Positions 32,786 to 44,109 of a DNA stretch of 64,000 nucleotides are shown one piece after another. The DNA is taken from NCBI GenBank assembly GCA_944472155.2, contig OX235272.1, positions 108,072,020 through 108,136,019 on the forward strand, read 5' to 3'. The notes beneath the pieces were generated by a model. That model was not told where the DNA came from. It searched no databases and saw nothing but the letters and a program-made list of their open reading frames with translations. How positions within the stretch are numbered: position 1 is the first letter of the stretch; the number at the start of each line of letters is the position of its first letter. This stretch comes from Trichobilharzia szidati. Its lineage: Eukaryota; Platyhelminthes; Trematoda; Strigeidida; Schistosomatidae. Made by a program: the position numbers and the translations under genes.

Positions 32786-34377
32786 AGGTTTAGGCAACCA
32801 CACATGTAAACAGTTCGAATTTAAGTAGTTAACAGAAGACTAGTATGAAGTAATTATCCTCATCTGTGGTTTATGTTTTATAGAGCTTTCCAAAACAGGA
32901 ACGCGGTTTCTGAGGGGATTAGAGAAAGGTCCACATATGACGTTGAAAGACATTAGAGAAGAATATCAAAGGCTAACATTCGCAATGATATCAAGTGTTT
33001 CCAATTCGGCAGTCAGAATACAGCAGAAGTGTATGTGTTGCAACCAGTATCATCGATATCAAATTCACTGCATTGCTTACAGTAGAAACCGCCTTCACTA
33101 TACCGGTACTGTAGAGCTCTGCACTATATGAAGTGATGCCTATTCAAAATAGTAAATATCAGCATCGACGTAGGCATACTATCGGGTACAAAGATGAGTT
33201 ATCTAAGAAAATTAATAGACCAAACATTTCAGAAGCCGATCCCATCGACATTCTATAATCAAGGCTGTGATTATTACAGATACCTATCAGATAAACCTCT
33301 TTGGAGAACTTAAATACATTTGTGTAGCCTGCACACCTTTACACAGACATGACACCTGATATAAGGAAGCTGTTGAAGGAAGAGGGACGCCCCGACATAG
33401 ATGAGCGAAATCAGATCATGGAGGAAAACTTTGCCTAAATGAAGAGTTGAAATGCAATATCAGATCTCGTGAAACTCAGTTTATGAGGACAAGCTATGTG
33501 ATTACCTCAGGATTAGACTATTTTGAAGGACTGCGATCCTAAAAATTCCCTTTAGAGAATTTATTTAACAGAGTGGAGCTAATAGACTCTTCTTCAAGTC
33601 ACTGTTGCATCAAAAATTGGGGCGTTACAAAATCATGAAAGCGAATTTAACACCAAAGCAGATTTTGCCCTAGAAGACCTCTACCATCACCATCATAAAA
33701 GATAGCAGAAACTTAGCAGAAGCGATTAGAATAAACAGGTAACACCCGTTCGTCATGGACAATCTTCATCACAGTTATTCAGAAAGCGAGTGATTCCATT
33801 CCGAGTTGTGCGAATATCTTGACGGGTTTGGATGCAGCTCCAGAATTACACCATTAATTGCTACTGCCTCCAGATGACTAGTGTATCACCACAAATTGTG
33901 AATGTGTATTAGCAACTAGGAAGTTTTGGAGAAGTGTGACAATATGTTCACCATAAAAATATGTCGAGAGTTATTTCAGTACAATAGCTTACCTTGCCAA
34001 GACTCGAAAACATTTGTCCACGTTATACAATGTTCCGTCTTTATTGCCTATCTCATTCAGTCATATTCTCTTTTCTCACCTACTTCCGCTTTCATATGGG
34101 AAAACAGCTTTCACCACACTTCAGGTACTACACCAATCAGGATGTCATGAAGAATATTACTCTGCCCAAGATTTCCATAGCCTCTCTCTCCCTACATAGT
34201 TCGTAGACTACAGATAAAAGTCACTCAGAAAATTATCTCACCAGAGTTGAAGGTAGAAAATTAAAAGGGACTTCTTCATCAATTGAAGCTATGCAGGCCA
34301 AGACATAGCTGAAAATCTTTAAGTTTTATTTACCCACACATCAAATAGTCTTAACATCTATAAAAAATTTACATTTT
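32786..34377. other. Large unassigned block
   Basis: About 1.6 kb without a family match. At 32937-33131 a short plus-strand frame carries CMCCNQYHRYQIHC, which loosely resembles a Gag zinc knuckle (CX2CX4HX4C), but the spacing is CX2CX3HX5C. Base composition is less AT-skewed than its surroundings. It may be an old LTR-retrotransposon body, but I cannot support that. Confidence 0.3.
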
Positions 34378-34560
34378 CAAGTATTGGATTTGTAGGGAAT
34401 TTTGTTTGATTGGTTGGGGGATTTCATCATGAGCTGACATGGGCGTACTGATGAAGAATCCCAAACTAGGAGGAAACAGCTGTCCAGTACTTCCAGCTGG
34501 TTTTCCAAAGTTCTCAAATTTATGTCAGCTCATGATTAAGTCTTCCAGCCAGTCAAGAAA
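34378..34560. mobile_element. SINE-A head-to-head remnant pair
   Basis: The minus-strand terminus (34378-34440) is joined to a plus-strand copy that begins exactly at the hammerhead region (34441: GGGCGTACTG, ATGAAGA, ATCC, loop, GGAG, GAAA, CAGCTGTC, CAGTAC) and continues through the tail. The tRNA head is absent from both. Confidence 0.7.
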
Positions 34561-34719
34561 GGTACAATGTTAAAGCTCATTGGTGAATAAGTTGGTTTAA
34601 TACAATTAGTTCCCTTTATAGATTTTTGGAAAAGAACAGCAGTAAACACTGTGGCATGAATTCAGTACAGTTTGTTCCCATATGTTCAAAATCTTCCATA
34701 TAAGCAAGCAAGAAAGTGA

Positions 34720-36110
34720 ATACTTATCTACTATTTAGCAATTTAAGATGTTTACTGAACAAAGAATATTCCCATTTTCGATAACTTGCTCTTCATCAGG
34801 TTCTACAGTTATATATGCATTATAGTGAATGAATGAATTAGTGTTATTAACCACAATAATGTTGTTTAAATAACATCGAGTCAATAATAATAGTGGTAAT
34901 AATATCAATGGATTACATTTCGATAGCATCAACATAACACTACACACTGAATATCCGAGAGGCAAATTAGGAAAGATAACCGTAATACAGAATTCATGAA
35001 TTTGTAGTCTCCACTGAAGGCCGGCCAGGCCAGTAGTAGTAGTGGCTAGCTGGACCTACCTCTCATGCACACAGAGCATCGGTTGTTTCAGGTGAATCAT
35101 GATAGCCCCTGCTGTTTGGAGTACGCAGTACTCTGATGTTTTTGTTGATTTGTTTGGTACCCGGTAGATGACAGAGAAGGATTGTTCAGTGCTGGTTTTG
35201 TGGCCGGTTTGGACCAGATGGTCTAACATCGAACTGTTGATTGTTTTCTTACTACACCTTTACTTAGCCACACTGGTAGATGTTCCAGAGCAAGCACAAA
35301 AAATCAAGTTCCTGGAGCTACGATCAATTTAACTCGCTCCAGTAAAAGTGCAGTTGAATTGGTAGATACAACTGGAAGTGGCTAGTCTAGGTACTTCATC
35401 TTTCAATCGAGGAATCACCATCGGTCGTGTAGAAAACATGACTTGTAGTTTGCCAGCACTAAAAGTTCTTTAAATGGATTTCCTTAACTTGTTAGCAATT
35501 ATTTCACTAGGTGAGCGTCACCTTTGAATCGCAGTCGTATATATAAAGGTTTTCGTATTTACAGATGGAGAATAGTCCTTTTCCGCTTTCTTTGTCATGT
35601 GTTCCTTGATAAATTTGTCTAGACAGCTATTTTCAATCAAGGTATTGTATATGATACCTAATATTGAAAAAACTTCTCTTTCATCTGCTGAGTGCCAAAC
35701 AAATTGCGAAAAACATCCGAGTACTGCATACTCCAAACGCAGGGGCTATCGTGATTCACCTGAAACAACCGATGCTCTGTGTGTGTGCAAAAGGAGCAAG
35801 TTCAGCTAGCCACTAATACTGCTCTGACCAGGCTTCAGTGGAGACTATAAATTCATGAATTCTGCATTACTATTCTTTTTCCTAATTTGTCTGTCTGATA
35901 TTCAGTGTGTAGTGTTATGTTGATGCTATCGAAATGTAATCCATCGGTATTACTATTATTATTCATTCGGTGTTATTTAAACAACATTCATTTTGTTAAT
36001 AACACTAATTCATTCATTCACTATAATGTATATATAACTGTAGAACCTTATGAAGAGCAGGTTATCGAAGGGCATATATTCTTCGTTCAGTAAACATTCT
36101 TTTGAAAAAC
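34720..36110. mobile_element. PLE-e foldback with a hammerhead-like motif at each end
   Basis: Left arm 34720-35130 (minus) and right arm 35705-36110 (plus) are inverted copies of the PLE-e C-terminus and non-coding end. The single middle part (35690-35130, minus) holds the decayed GIY-YIG region (YQFNCTF, LEHLPVWLSKGVVRK, ATSSCI) and the linker IENSCLDKFIKEHMTKK. Hammerhead-like motifs: 34757-34803 (minus) GAAC, CTGATGA, 13 bases, GAAA, GAATATTC, TTT, GTTC; and 36043-36088 (plus) GAAC, CTTATGA, 13 bases, GAAG, GTTC. The left copy has a consensus core. Confidence 0.8.
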
Positions 36111-36589
36111 AATTTTGATGGGCATTTCTAATCAACTTAAGATGTCATTGTCAAATGAAAATAATTTGGCATAATTTAGTAGTATAATCAACATAAAATA
36201 AGTATTTTCAATTCCACACAACATTATATATATGTGGACGAAAATGATATTGTTCCTGAGGTAATTACAAGCATCGCAAACAAAGTTATAAATGGTTATT
36301 AAGGTAACAAATTATACTGTTAATTTGATTCAGAAAAAATAAAGCAAATTAAAAACTACTGACAAGGTGTGATTAAGATCTTACAGGTGTTTCAGAGGGC
36401 AGCTGAAATATGATATATATATATATATATATGGTATGATAGGAGGTGAGATTATAACAAGACTGTGAAGGATAGACTGAGAAAAAAGATTAACGCGTAA
36501 TATATACAATAGGAAGATAAAAATTGTTTAAGGATCGTCAGAGGATGCGACAACAAACATCTAGTTGGGTGGATCTCATTAAAATATGT
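36111..36589. other. Unassigned sequence with a TA microsatellite
   Basis: TA run at 36412-36432. No other feature recognised. Confidence 0.4.
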
Positions 36590-37030
36590 CTTGTAACATA
36601 AGTAACTTACATGAACTGGTTAGTTCGCACGGTTCCACTATCATAGATGCCACTGAAGTTTAAACCAAGTCAGATGATGAATACACTAGAATGAGTATTT
36701 CGTTTGATCACCTTTCCTGGTCTTCTCACATCATGTTAGTTTCCAGAAAGATATTTCTTTTGACATTCTACGTAAGGAAGGAAGTTGAAACTATATGGTG
36801 TCATTCCTTCTCTACTGTTACAGTTAGTTAATTCTTGTATTCGGCCTATACGTCTTTACTGCTCCGCTCCTCCAGCTTAATTTTCCCTGGGCTACTTAAG
36901 AAAGACTTTGTTATACTGGCAAGGGCACCAAAAGACGTCAGGAGGGCAAGTTGGGTGTTGCTAAACTAATTCGTTAATACTGTTGTAGATAGACACATAG
37001 ACTCCTGAAAGAAATTAGCAAATATAATCT
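36590..37030 (+). pseudogene. CR1-like LINE, 5' part of a split copy
   Basis: Decayed reading: a SLDHLSWSSHIM-like segment near 36700, SRKIFLLTFYV, GVIPSLLLQLVNSCIRPIRL, YCSAPP, KKDFVILARAPKDVRRAS-like, INTVVDRHIDS and KLANII. It stops near 37030, where PLE-c starts; the expected continuation (HPLYTQLSPLASHR) is found at 38790, after PLE-c. Confidence 0.65.
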
Positions 37031-37059
37031 CGAATAGCTAATGCTTCAGCTATGTACAG

Positions 37060-38780
37060 ATGGCGAATCCAATGTCACCTACTTCTGAAAAAGATCTGGA
37101 TCAATTCAAAGCTTCAATTCTTGACAGCTGTTACAAGTACATTCATACGCGACCGAGCCACCGTTATCTACTGACCAAGGAACACAGACGACAACCTAAA
37201 CAGCTCCAAGAAAATAAAGACATAATCCTCGTCCGTCCTGATAAGGACAACGGTATTGTAGTAATGAATAGATCCGATTATAATGAGAAATTGACAGATA
37301 TACTATCAGATAACACTAAATTCTTCGAATCACCCAACCAGAAAGACACAACCGAAAGAACTGAAAACCTATTTACAAAATTGCTGAAGAGAATGAAAGA
37401 AGATTCAGTCATAACACCGGAGGTTTATGAGCAAATAAAACCTTGCAGTTCAACTATTCCAAGACTGTATGGATTGCCTAAAGTGCATAAGCAGAATTTC
37501 CCACTTCGACCTGTCATAGATATGGTTAACTCACCATATCACCAAATCACGAAGTGGCTAGCTGATATCCTCGAACCAGTTAAAAGACATATGACAAAAT
37601 ATAGCCTCAGAGATACATTTGACTTCGTCGACTCAGTGAAGGATGTCAACGTGTCTGAAAGATAAATGATCTCACTAGATGTCGCTTCTCTATTCACAAG
37701 TATCCCCCTAACTGAAACAATATGCTTCATTTGTAATTACATCGAAACCAACAACCTAGAAGTTCCTCTCCCAATAAACTACCTGAAGGAACTTCTTCTC
37801 AGATGTACGTTCAATATCCAGTTCAAATTCAATGAAAAGTTCTATGTACAGAAAGATGGGATAGCCATGGGGTCTCCTCTCGGTCCACTCCTAGCCGACT
37901 GTTTCATGGCGAGCCTGGAAAAAAACATCCTCAATCCCTTGATAAGTCAACTGCACTTATACAAGAGATACGTAGGTGACACGTTTATAATCTGTGATGA
38001 AAATTGTGATTTAGATTCTCTCCTCAAAACCTTCAACGCAGCGCATCCATCGATAAGTTTCACCTTAGAAAGAGAATCGAACAACGCATTTCCATTCCTT
38101 GATGTACTACTCACCAGACGACACGACTGTACGATCCAAAGATCAATATGGACAGTTTATCAACTTCCAGAGCTTTGTCCCACTAATCCGAAAGAGAAAC
38201 CTGGTACGTACGTTGTGCTCAAGGATTAGAAAAATCTGCTCGGAAGACATGGCGGAGAATGAATTAAGTTTATTGCGTAAAATCCTACTAGAGTATAGGT
38301 ATCCAAAACATGAAGGAGAAGCCTCCTGTGCCAAACATCGCAACGGTTCCTAAGAAGACTCTCTTCATGAACCTAGAATTCAAAGGTGATGTCGCAGCGG
38401 AAATTCTCAGAAACCGCCTTTCTAAATGTCTGAAGAAGACGTTTCCAACAGCCACTCTACGTATCACATTCTCCTACAGACAGTTAATTCAGTCTAACGC
38501 TAAGGACAAGATACCGCTTTTGGCCACCTCGATGTGTATTTATCAATTTACTTGCTCGTGTGGAGCAAAGTATATTGGCCGTACGCAACGTCAAGTTCAA
38601 AAACGTATTCTGGAATACTGCCCAGTTTGGTTGGCCAGAGGAGAAAAGAAGAATAGCAACAGCTCGATCCTCGGACACCTTGTTATCTCTGGACATCGAG
38701 CACCCCCACATGAATGCTTCACAGTGTTACACAGAGTCCCTCAATATCGTACAAAGGGACTTCGGATTCGCCAAATATTA
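37060..38780 (+). pseudogene. PLE-c: most complete Penelope-like element, RT plus GIY-YIG
   Basis: Plus strand. The first block (37060-38150) is one frame with a single in-frame TAA at 37663-37665. It holds the N-terminal RT region (IILVRPDKDNGIVVMNRSDY), the PRLYGLPKVHKQNFPLRPVI segment, motif A (ISLDVASLFTSIP), DGIAMGSPLGPLLADCFM (motif B) and the motif-C region LYKRYVGDTFIICDE. The catalytic YVDD is YVGD, so one metal-binding Asp is lost. A small deletion near 38150 shifts to QFINFQSFVPLIRKRN, and another shift near 38300 leads to the C-terminal block (38310-38789): KKTLFMNLEFKGDVAAEIL, YQFTCSCGAKYIGRTQRQVQ (the Cys-pair and GIY-YIG motif), ILEYCPVWLARGEKK, SSILGHLVISGH. The protein would nick target DNA and prime reverse transcription there. 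Start codon and 5' end are uncertain. Confidence 0.9.
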
Positions 38781-38783
38781 TCT

Positions 38784-39205
38784 TGTTAGACTTCCAGCAT
38801 CCTCTGTATACACAACTCTCCCCGCTTGCATCTCATCGGGTAGAAATAAAAGCAACTAAAGAAGACTATGTGCTCGGACGACTAAGTAAAAAACTTTTCA
38901 ATACCTTATTTAGCAGCATGCATTGCATGTGATGAGAAAAAATCGTAAGGCAGGAAGGGCATTACCAACACACTGTGGAACTCTAAGTAAACGGTCTTTT
39001 TTGTTTTCATCGTTACACTATTGTTAAAATTTTCACTTAATTTTACATTCATATTCTTTGTAAACAATATTATCAGTGTCAATGTCTTATTTTAATCATT
39101 GCTCCTGTAGTGAGAAAATTAGATGCAATATTGTATTACATGCTGAAAATTCCATATTTGTACCAAAAGTACTGTATGGAATAAAGCCATTATTATTATT
39201 AACAT
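38784..39205 (+). pseudogene. CR1-like LINE, 3' part of the split copy with tail
   Basis: QHPLYTQLSPLASHRVEIKA, VLGRLSKKLFNTLF is the C-terminal end, followed by the 3' UTR and tail ATTAGATGCAATATTGTATT, CATGCTGAAAATTCC, TATGGAATAAAGCC and (ATT)n at 39190-39203. It continues the copy that ends at 37030. Confidence 0.75.
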
Positions 39206-39307
39206 ATTTTAATTTCAGTGACCGAGTAAGAGAATAGGAAAAAAAAGCAAAATCAATGAGATTACTCATATGTGGAGTAATTTCTGGGAATGACACTTCC
39301 CCTAGTA

Positions 39308-40149
39308 TTATTATTGTTCCCTTGGGTTCCTAGTGGAACATAGGGCTTCAAATGCGCGCCTCCACTTGCTTCTGTTTTCTGCTGTACTTTTCACTTGCAT
39401 CCATGTTAGTCCATACTGTTTTAGCTCCTCTTCACAAGATCTCCTCCATGTCACCCTTGCACGTCCCACTGGCCGCTTCCATTTCGGGTTCCACTCGAGA
39501 TATGGCCTGGCGCGCGATGTCACCCAGCGGCCTCCTCAGCGAGTGTCCAATCCATCTCCACTTTCTCCTGCATATTTTTTGGGCGATTGGTTCTTGTTTT
39601 GTTGTTATTCCCATAGTTTCTTGTTGGTTCTTGTTCTTTCCGGCCATCTGATCTTCAGTATAGAACGAAGACAGTTGTTGATAAAGGTCTGCAACAGGCT
39701 GTTGCAAATATTCTTTGTGACCCACCAAGTTTCTGATCGGTATAGAAGAACTGACTGACTTGACGTTTGTATTGAAAATCCGAATTTTGTTGTTGATGCA
39801 GGCTGAGTGACGAAGATTTCCAGATTGGTTTCAGGTTGATGAATGTGTTTCTCGCCTTCCCGATTCTCGATTTGACATCCTCGTCCGTTCCTCCTGTAGC
39901 TGAGACAATGCTCCCTAGATAAGTGAATGAAGTAACCTCTTTCAAATCCCTCCCGTTGATGGCGATTGGTGCTGGATGTTGCTGCTGTTGTTGTTGTTGG
40001 TTGGTTATTTTCATAACCTCCGTCTTGTCTATGTTCACCTGGAGTCCTGTCTTTGCTGCTTCTTCGACCAGTTTGTCGGTTTTCGCTTGTAAGTCTTCGA
40101 TTTTGTGTGACATCAAACATAAATCATCCGCGAAATCGAGGTCTTCTAG
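39308..40149 (-). pseudogene. RTE-A LINE, 5'-truncated, with target-site duplication
   Basis: Flanked by an 11-bp exact direct repeat TTCCCCTAGTA at 39297-39307 and 40150-40160. Minus strand: LEDLDFADDLCLMSHKIEDL at the truncation point, LQVNIDKTEVMKITNQ, poly-Gln, LKEVTSFTYLGSIVSATGG, TDEDVKSRIGKARNTFINLK, PIWKSS, a frameshift, then KICRRKWRWIGHSLRRP and the tail. It is the least decayed RTE-A fragment, with the first about 150 codons open, and it landed in PLE-g. Confidence 0.88.
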
Positions 40150-40160
40150 TTCCCCTAGTA

Positions 40161-40580
40161 ATCAAAGCAAAAATCTGGACACCTTAAGTAGAAAACTTAC
40201 TTACTATAATCAGAAGAAATGATTTAGGATTCACTCACAGATTAATCAACAATGTGTTTGAAGACACACAGTTCACAAAGAGAAGGGAATCAGATACCCA
40301 AATCCCCTTCTTAGATGTCGTAGTCATGAGAACAAACAGATATACAAGAAATCAACCCACATAGACTAGAAATAATAATCCCTTAGCACATGAAGGAAAC
40401 TGTACAAAAATTGTTTAAAATGCTAAAACACACTGCAGTACTGAAGAGGATAGAAGAGAAATGTTTGTCGTTTATGTCGACTAAACAAGCTAACGGCAAA
40501 AGAAGGCAAGGCCAATACTATCTACAAACTAAGTTGCATGAACCGTGATAAGCACTATATTTGTCAAGTTGCATATATAT
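40161..40580 (+). pseudogene. PLE-g fragment (RT thumb and linker)
   Basis: Plus strand: FTHRLINNVFEDTQFTKRRE, SDTQIPFLDVVVMRTNR, then stops. IPFLDVxxxR is the conserved PLE segment after the palm. The GIY-YIG block is not readable. A TA run follows at 40571-40590. Confidence 0.65.
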
Positions 40581-40590
40581 ATATATATAC

Positions 40591-41050
40591 CCTAAATAAC
40601 TGTAGAGCCCCGAAATAAAGTTAGGAGAAGAGAGATCTCTTCGCTGACTCATGTGTTCTGATTACTTGAAATAGGAATTTTTCCAAATGTTTGTCCAAGC
40701 TGCTGCTATCTGCATGTAACTGGTGAGATTATAGCTCTTTATAAATATGATTCCGATTATAATACCACTATACCTCCACGTGTTCACGTTCTACGGTATA
40801 CTATCGCTGTACACGGTCAAAGACGAACAGTGCTGTATTAGGAAGCACGAGTGAAAACTTGAAAAGATGTATTGTTAACAAAATCAAATTTCGGAAAGCA
40901 CGAGGCGAACGAAAAAGTGTGTAACCCCACAATATATAGCAAACGAAAACTAATGTTCAGTGTTACAATAGCCAGTATACGACAAGTCGTTGTAAAATCA
41001 TTAATATAAGTGTAGAACTCGGGCATTGTGGTTGTAGAATGTAATTCCAT
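40591..41050. other. PLE-like end and unassigned sequence
   Basis: 40605-40660 (ACTGTAGAGCCCCGAAATAA, GAGATCTCTTCGCTGAC) resembles PLE-k and PLE-e ends next to the TA run. The remainder is unassigned. Confidence 0.35.
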
Positions 41051-41905
41051 ATTAGATAAGTTCATTTTAAATATCATACAGTGATGATGCAGTATTAACA
41101 ACCAGAGGACAAGGTTTCGAGCATAAATGATTGTCACTCATGTCCACATAAATTTTAGTCACACAATTTCACATTTAATCTTTCCTAACTCACTTCTGAG
41201 TTAAGAAAGAGAACAAGGAGAGCTGGCCATACTAGACTGTAGAATAAAACGAAAACAAGATTGGTGGATGGATGGTTAGATACTAGCATTTATAGGAAAC
41301 CAACAAGTTCTAATAAGTACTTAGATTTTAATTCATCGCACCCAGAATCAGTAAAATCAGGTCTAGTTAAATGTCTATATAATCGGGCCATGAGCCTTAC
41401 TAGTAAGCGAGAAAATTTAAATAATGAAATCAAACAAATAAAGGAAATATAACAAGTTAATTAGCTAACTGCCCACCAGAATGTATTCAGAAATATATGA
41501 AGAGCCATAGAAAAGCTAAGATTAGCAATAAAAGTGATGAAAATAACAAAAGTAATGTGGAATTCAGAGCCTCGATAGTACTGCTGTATGAAGAAGGAAC
41601 ATCAGAAGCCCAAAGTATGATTCTCAATATAGCTGGAATTAAGTTGGCATTTAAACCAACCAACCAATCACCTCTCTCAGAGATAAACTTTATCGGCTTA
41701 AGGACCCAATAGATCCAATTAAGAAGAATAATATAATTTACCAAATACCATTATGGGTAAAATTTATTTTGATAAAGTCTCACACAGTGTTGTACAGTAA
41801 TATTTACTGATGACCACGTTTCGAGCACAATTTATTGCTGCTAATAATCATATCAAGGCACTACTCACACAACTTTGTTACTTCTTTTATATAATTCCAT
41901 CATTA
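41051..41905. pseudogene. PLE-h fragment between inverted terminal pieces
   Basis: 41051-41210 is a minus-strand PLE-h-type end. 41220-41755 (plus) is the linker: IYRKPTSSNKYLDFNSSHPE, SVKSGLVKCLYNRAMSLTSK, FRASIVLLYEEGTSEAQSMI, GIKLAFKPTNQ and ..DPIDPIKKNNIIYQIP, ending at the point where GIY-YIG would begin. 41756-41905 is again a minus-strand end with GTTTCGAGCAC. Thus a plus-strand coding piece lies between two minus-strand ends. Confidence 0.7.
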
Positions 41906-41924
41906 TTTTTCATCGCTCGACTTG

Positions 41925-43720
41925 ATTGGTAGTTTTGATATAACAAGTCTTTATACTAATATACCAATCAATATGGCTTTAGAAGCAGTTAGAAAAGAGC
42001 TAACCGCAGATCCGGAACTCACTCATAGGACGAAGCTTCCCACTGAGGAAATTATTTTAGGAATTCAGTTATACCTCACATTTACTGTCTTTAAATTCCA
42101 GGTCAAAATATATAAATAAACAAACGGTGTAGCAACGGGATGGATGACCAATATCTCCTATCGAAGCAGATATCTTTATGGACAGCTGGGAAAATATTGC
42201 TCTTAACGCAACATTTAATCCTACTCCAAAAATATGGTGGAGATATGTGGACGAAACTTTCACAGTGTTTAAAAATAAGTAAATATCTCTAGCTTCTTCA
42301 CACATATAAACTCACTAGTAGAAGGAATAAAATTCACATTTGAAACGGAAAATGAACAAAATGGATTAGCTATGACATTAGGTGGTTGGAGGCAATCGGC
42401 AGGAAGGTTGCAGCTACACCTTGCTGATGAGTGCCAACTAGCATGAAACCTAGCTCCAAGGCTTCCTTCCGATTGCCTCCAACCACTTAATGTCATCAAA
42501 ACAATGTGCACCATGATGGTGAGCTACCTAGAATGGTGGCCACATTACAACCTGACTGATAGAGTTCAGTCTGGACCAAAGAGTGGACTAGACACATCAC
42601 ACTAGTTACTAGTGTCAAGTCAAAAGAGACTTAGCTATGTTAGATTATAAAATAAAACGAGTACAAGAAAGTAAACTGCACACTAGTGTTTTTATAAAAA
42701 GCCAACGCAAACTGCTAATAGATATTTAGACTTTAATTCATCTCATCCGTTATCTGTCTGTGAGTGAAGGCTGGCTTAGTTAAGTGTCTGTCTAACAAAC
42801 CCAGTAATATTGCTAAATAGTACAGCAAAAACATAAATGACGAAGTAAAACAGATAGAAGCAGCGTTGGTATCAAATAACTATTCTATAAAATTCATTAG
42901 GTAGATCAGTAAAGGTCAGAAGCAAAATAAAAACAATTGTGGAACTAATAATGATAACATGAGTAAGAGAGAATATAAGGCGTCTACTGTTACACCATAT
43001 AAGGAGGGGACATCTGATACCCTAGGTAGGATTCTAAATAAAGCAGGAATTAGATTGGCATTCAAACCTACAAACCCACTCAGGCAGGACAAGCTCTGTA
43101 GGCCAGAGGACCATGTCGGTGGATCCAATTAGACAAAATAATATAATTTACAAAATACCCTGCAATGACTGTGAGTGAGGTCAACTACATAGGTCAAACT
43201 AGTAGGTCGGGGGTAGTCAGCTTGTCAGAACATAAGAATTTAGCTGAGGTAAGAATGGTTGACCCGAAGAAGGCAGGTGAGCAATTTAGAAAAAAGCTCA
43301 GCCCTGTATTGCACTGCATGCATTAACACACAACCAGACAATAGGGTGGGTGGGAGAGGGTTAAAATTCCAAAAAGTAATATAGGTAGGTGGAGGTAGAG
43401 AGAGAGGCTGATCACTGAATCCTTGTTCATCGAGTCTACACCCAACACATGCAATAGGAATGACTCGTCATTCATGCCGGAAATATGGGAAATACTACTA
43501 CCAATCATCAAGTCAAGGGATGAAAAATAATGGAATTATATAAAAGAAGTTAGAAAGTTGTGTGAGTAATGCCTTGATATGATTATGAGCTCTAATGAAT
43601 TGTGCTCGAAACGTGGTCATCAGTTAAAATTACTGTACAACACTGACTGTGTGAGACTTTATCAAAATAAATTTTACCTATAATAGAATTATACTCTACC
43701 ACAGTGCACAAGTTCTCTTC
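41925..43720 (+). pseudogene. PLE-h: RT and GIY-YIG, interrupted by a hammerhead element
   Basis: Plus strand: motif A FDITSLYTNIPI (41930), then QTNGVAT in place of the MGSP motif B, with a frameshift, and the motif-C region WWRYVDETFTVFK (YVDD changed to YVDE, near 42240). FFTHINSLVEGIKFTFETEN EQNGLAM leads to the insertion at 42375-42630. It resumes with SQKRLSYVRLDYKIKRVQES, the linker EYKASTVTPYKEGTSDTLGR ILNKAGIRLAFKPTNPLRQ, then GIY-YIG (VNYIGQTSR near 43180) and the C-terminal FIESTPNTCNRNDSSFMPEI. The non-coding end 43560-43720 has GTGCTCGAAACGTGGTCATC. Confidence 0.82.
42375..42630. mobile_element. Hammerhead-bearing short element inserted in PLE-h, with 9-bp TSD
   Basis: Flanked by TTAGCTATG at 42366-42374 and 42631-42639. 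The first 125 bases form a long hairpin: about 42377-42418 is the inverse of about 42457-42500 (GGTTGGAGGCAATCGG arms). At its tip, plus strand 42419-42461, lies a hammerhead order with an intact core: CCTTG, CTGATGA, GTGC, CAACTA, GCAT, GAAA, CCTAGCTC, CAAGG. The remaining 130 bases are the inverse of 49855-49985. GGTTGG..GG arms resemble a pol III box A. Cleavage is predicted after 42456. Confidence 0.85.
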
Positions 43721-43724
43721 TTAT

Positions 43725-44095
43725 ATCAATGTTACCAAATACCATGCAATGAATGACTGTTAGTGAGGTCAATTACATAGGTCGTTAAACTAGTAGATTG
43801 GGGTCAACTAGATTATTGGAACATACAAATCTAACTGGACCTATATTAACTCACCCTGCTAATTAGAATAACCTAGAAAAAAGCTCAGCTGTTGTACTGC
43901 ATTGCATTCACTTGCATGTAATTACAAAATAGCTGGTGTGTGGGACAGGGTGAGAGCATTAAAAAATGTAATATAGTTCGATGGAGAGACATAAAGGTTA
44001 ATCACTGAATCTTTGTTTATCGATTGAACACCGCACACGTACAGTTAATCGGAATGACGCGAGACGCTTATACTGGGGATGTGGAAGCTGGCAAG
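43725..44095 (+). pseudogene. PLE-h 3' end, second tandem copy
   Basis: Repeats the block 43140-43520 in the same orientation: YQIPCNE, a decayed YIGR block (near 43775), LLEHTNLTGPIL, SSAVVLHCIH, then FVYRLNTAHVQLIGMT-type C-terminal relic. Partial tandem copies of the 3' part are typical of PLEs. Confidence 0.65.
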
Positions 44096-44109
44096 AAACA
44101 ACAAAGGGA

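Noticed and set aside
37060..38780. Functional PLE encoding an active reverse transcriptase/endonuclease
   Set aside because: An in-frame TAA, two frameshifts and the catalytic YVDD changed to YVGD rule out activity.
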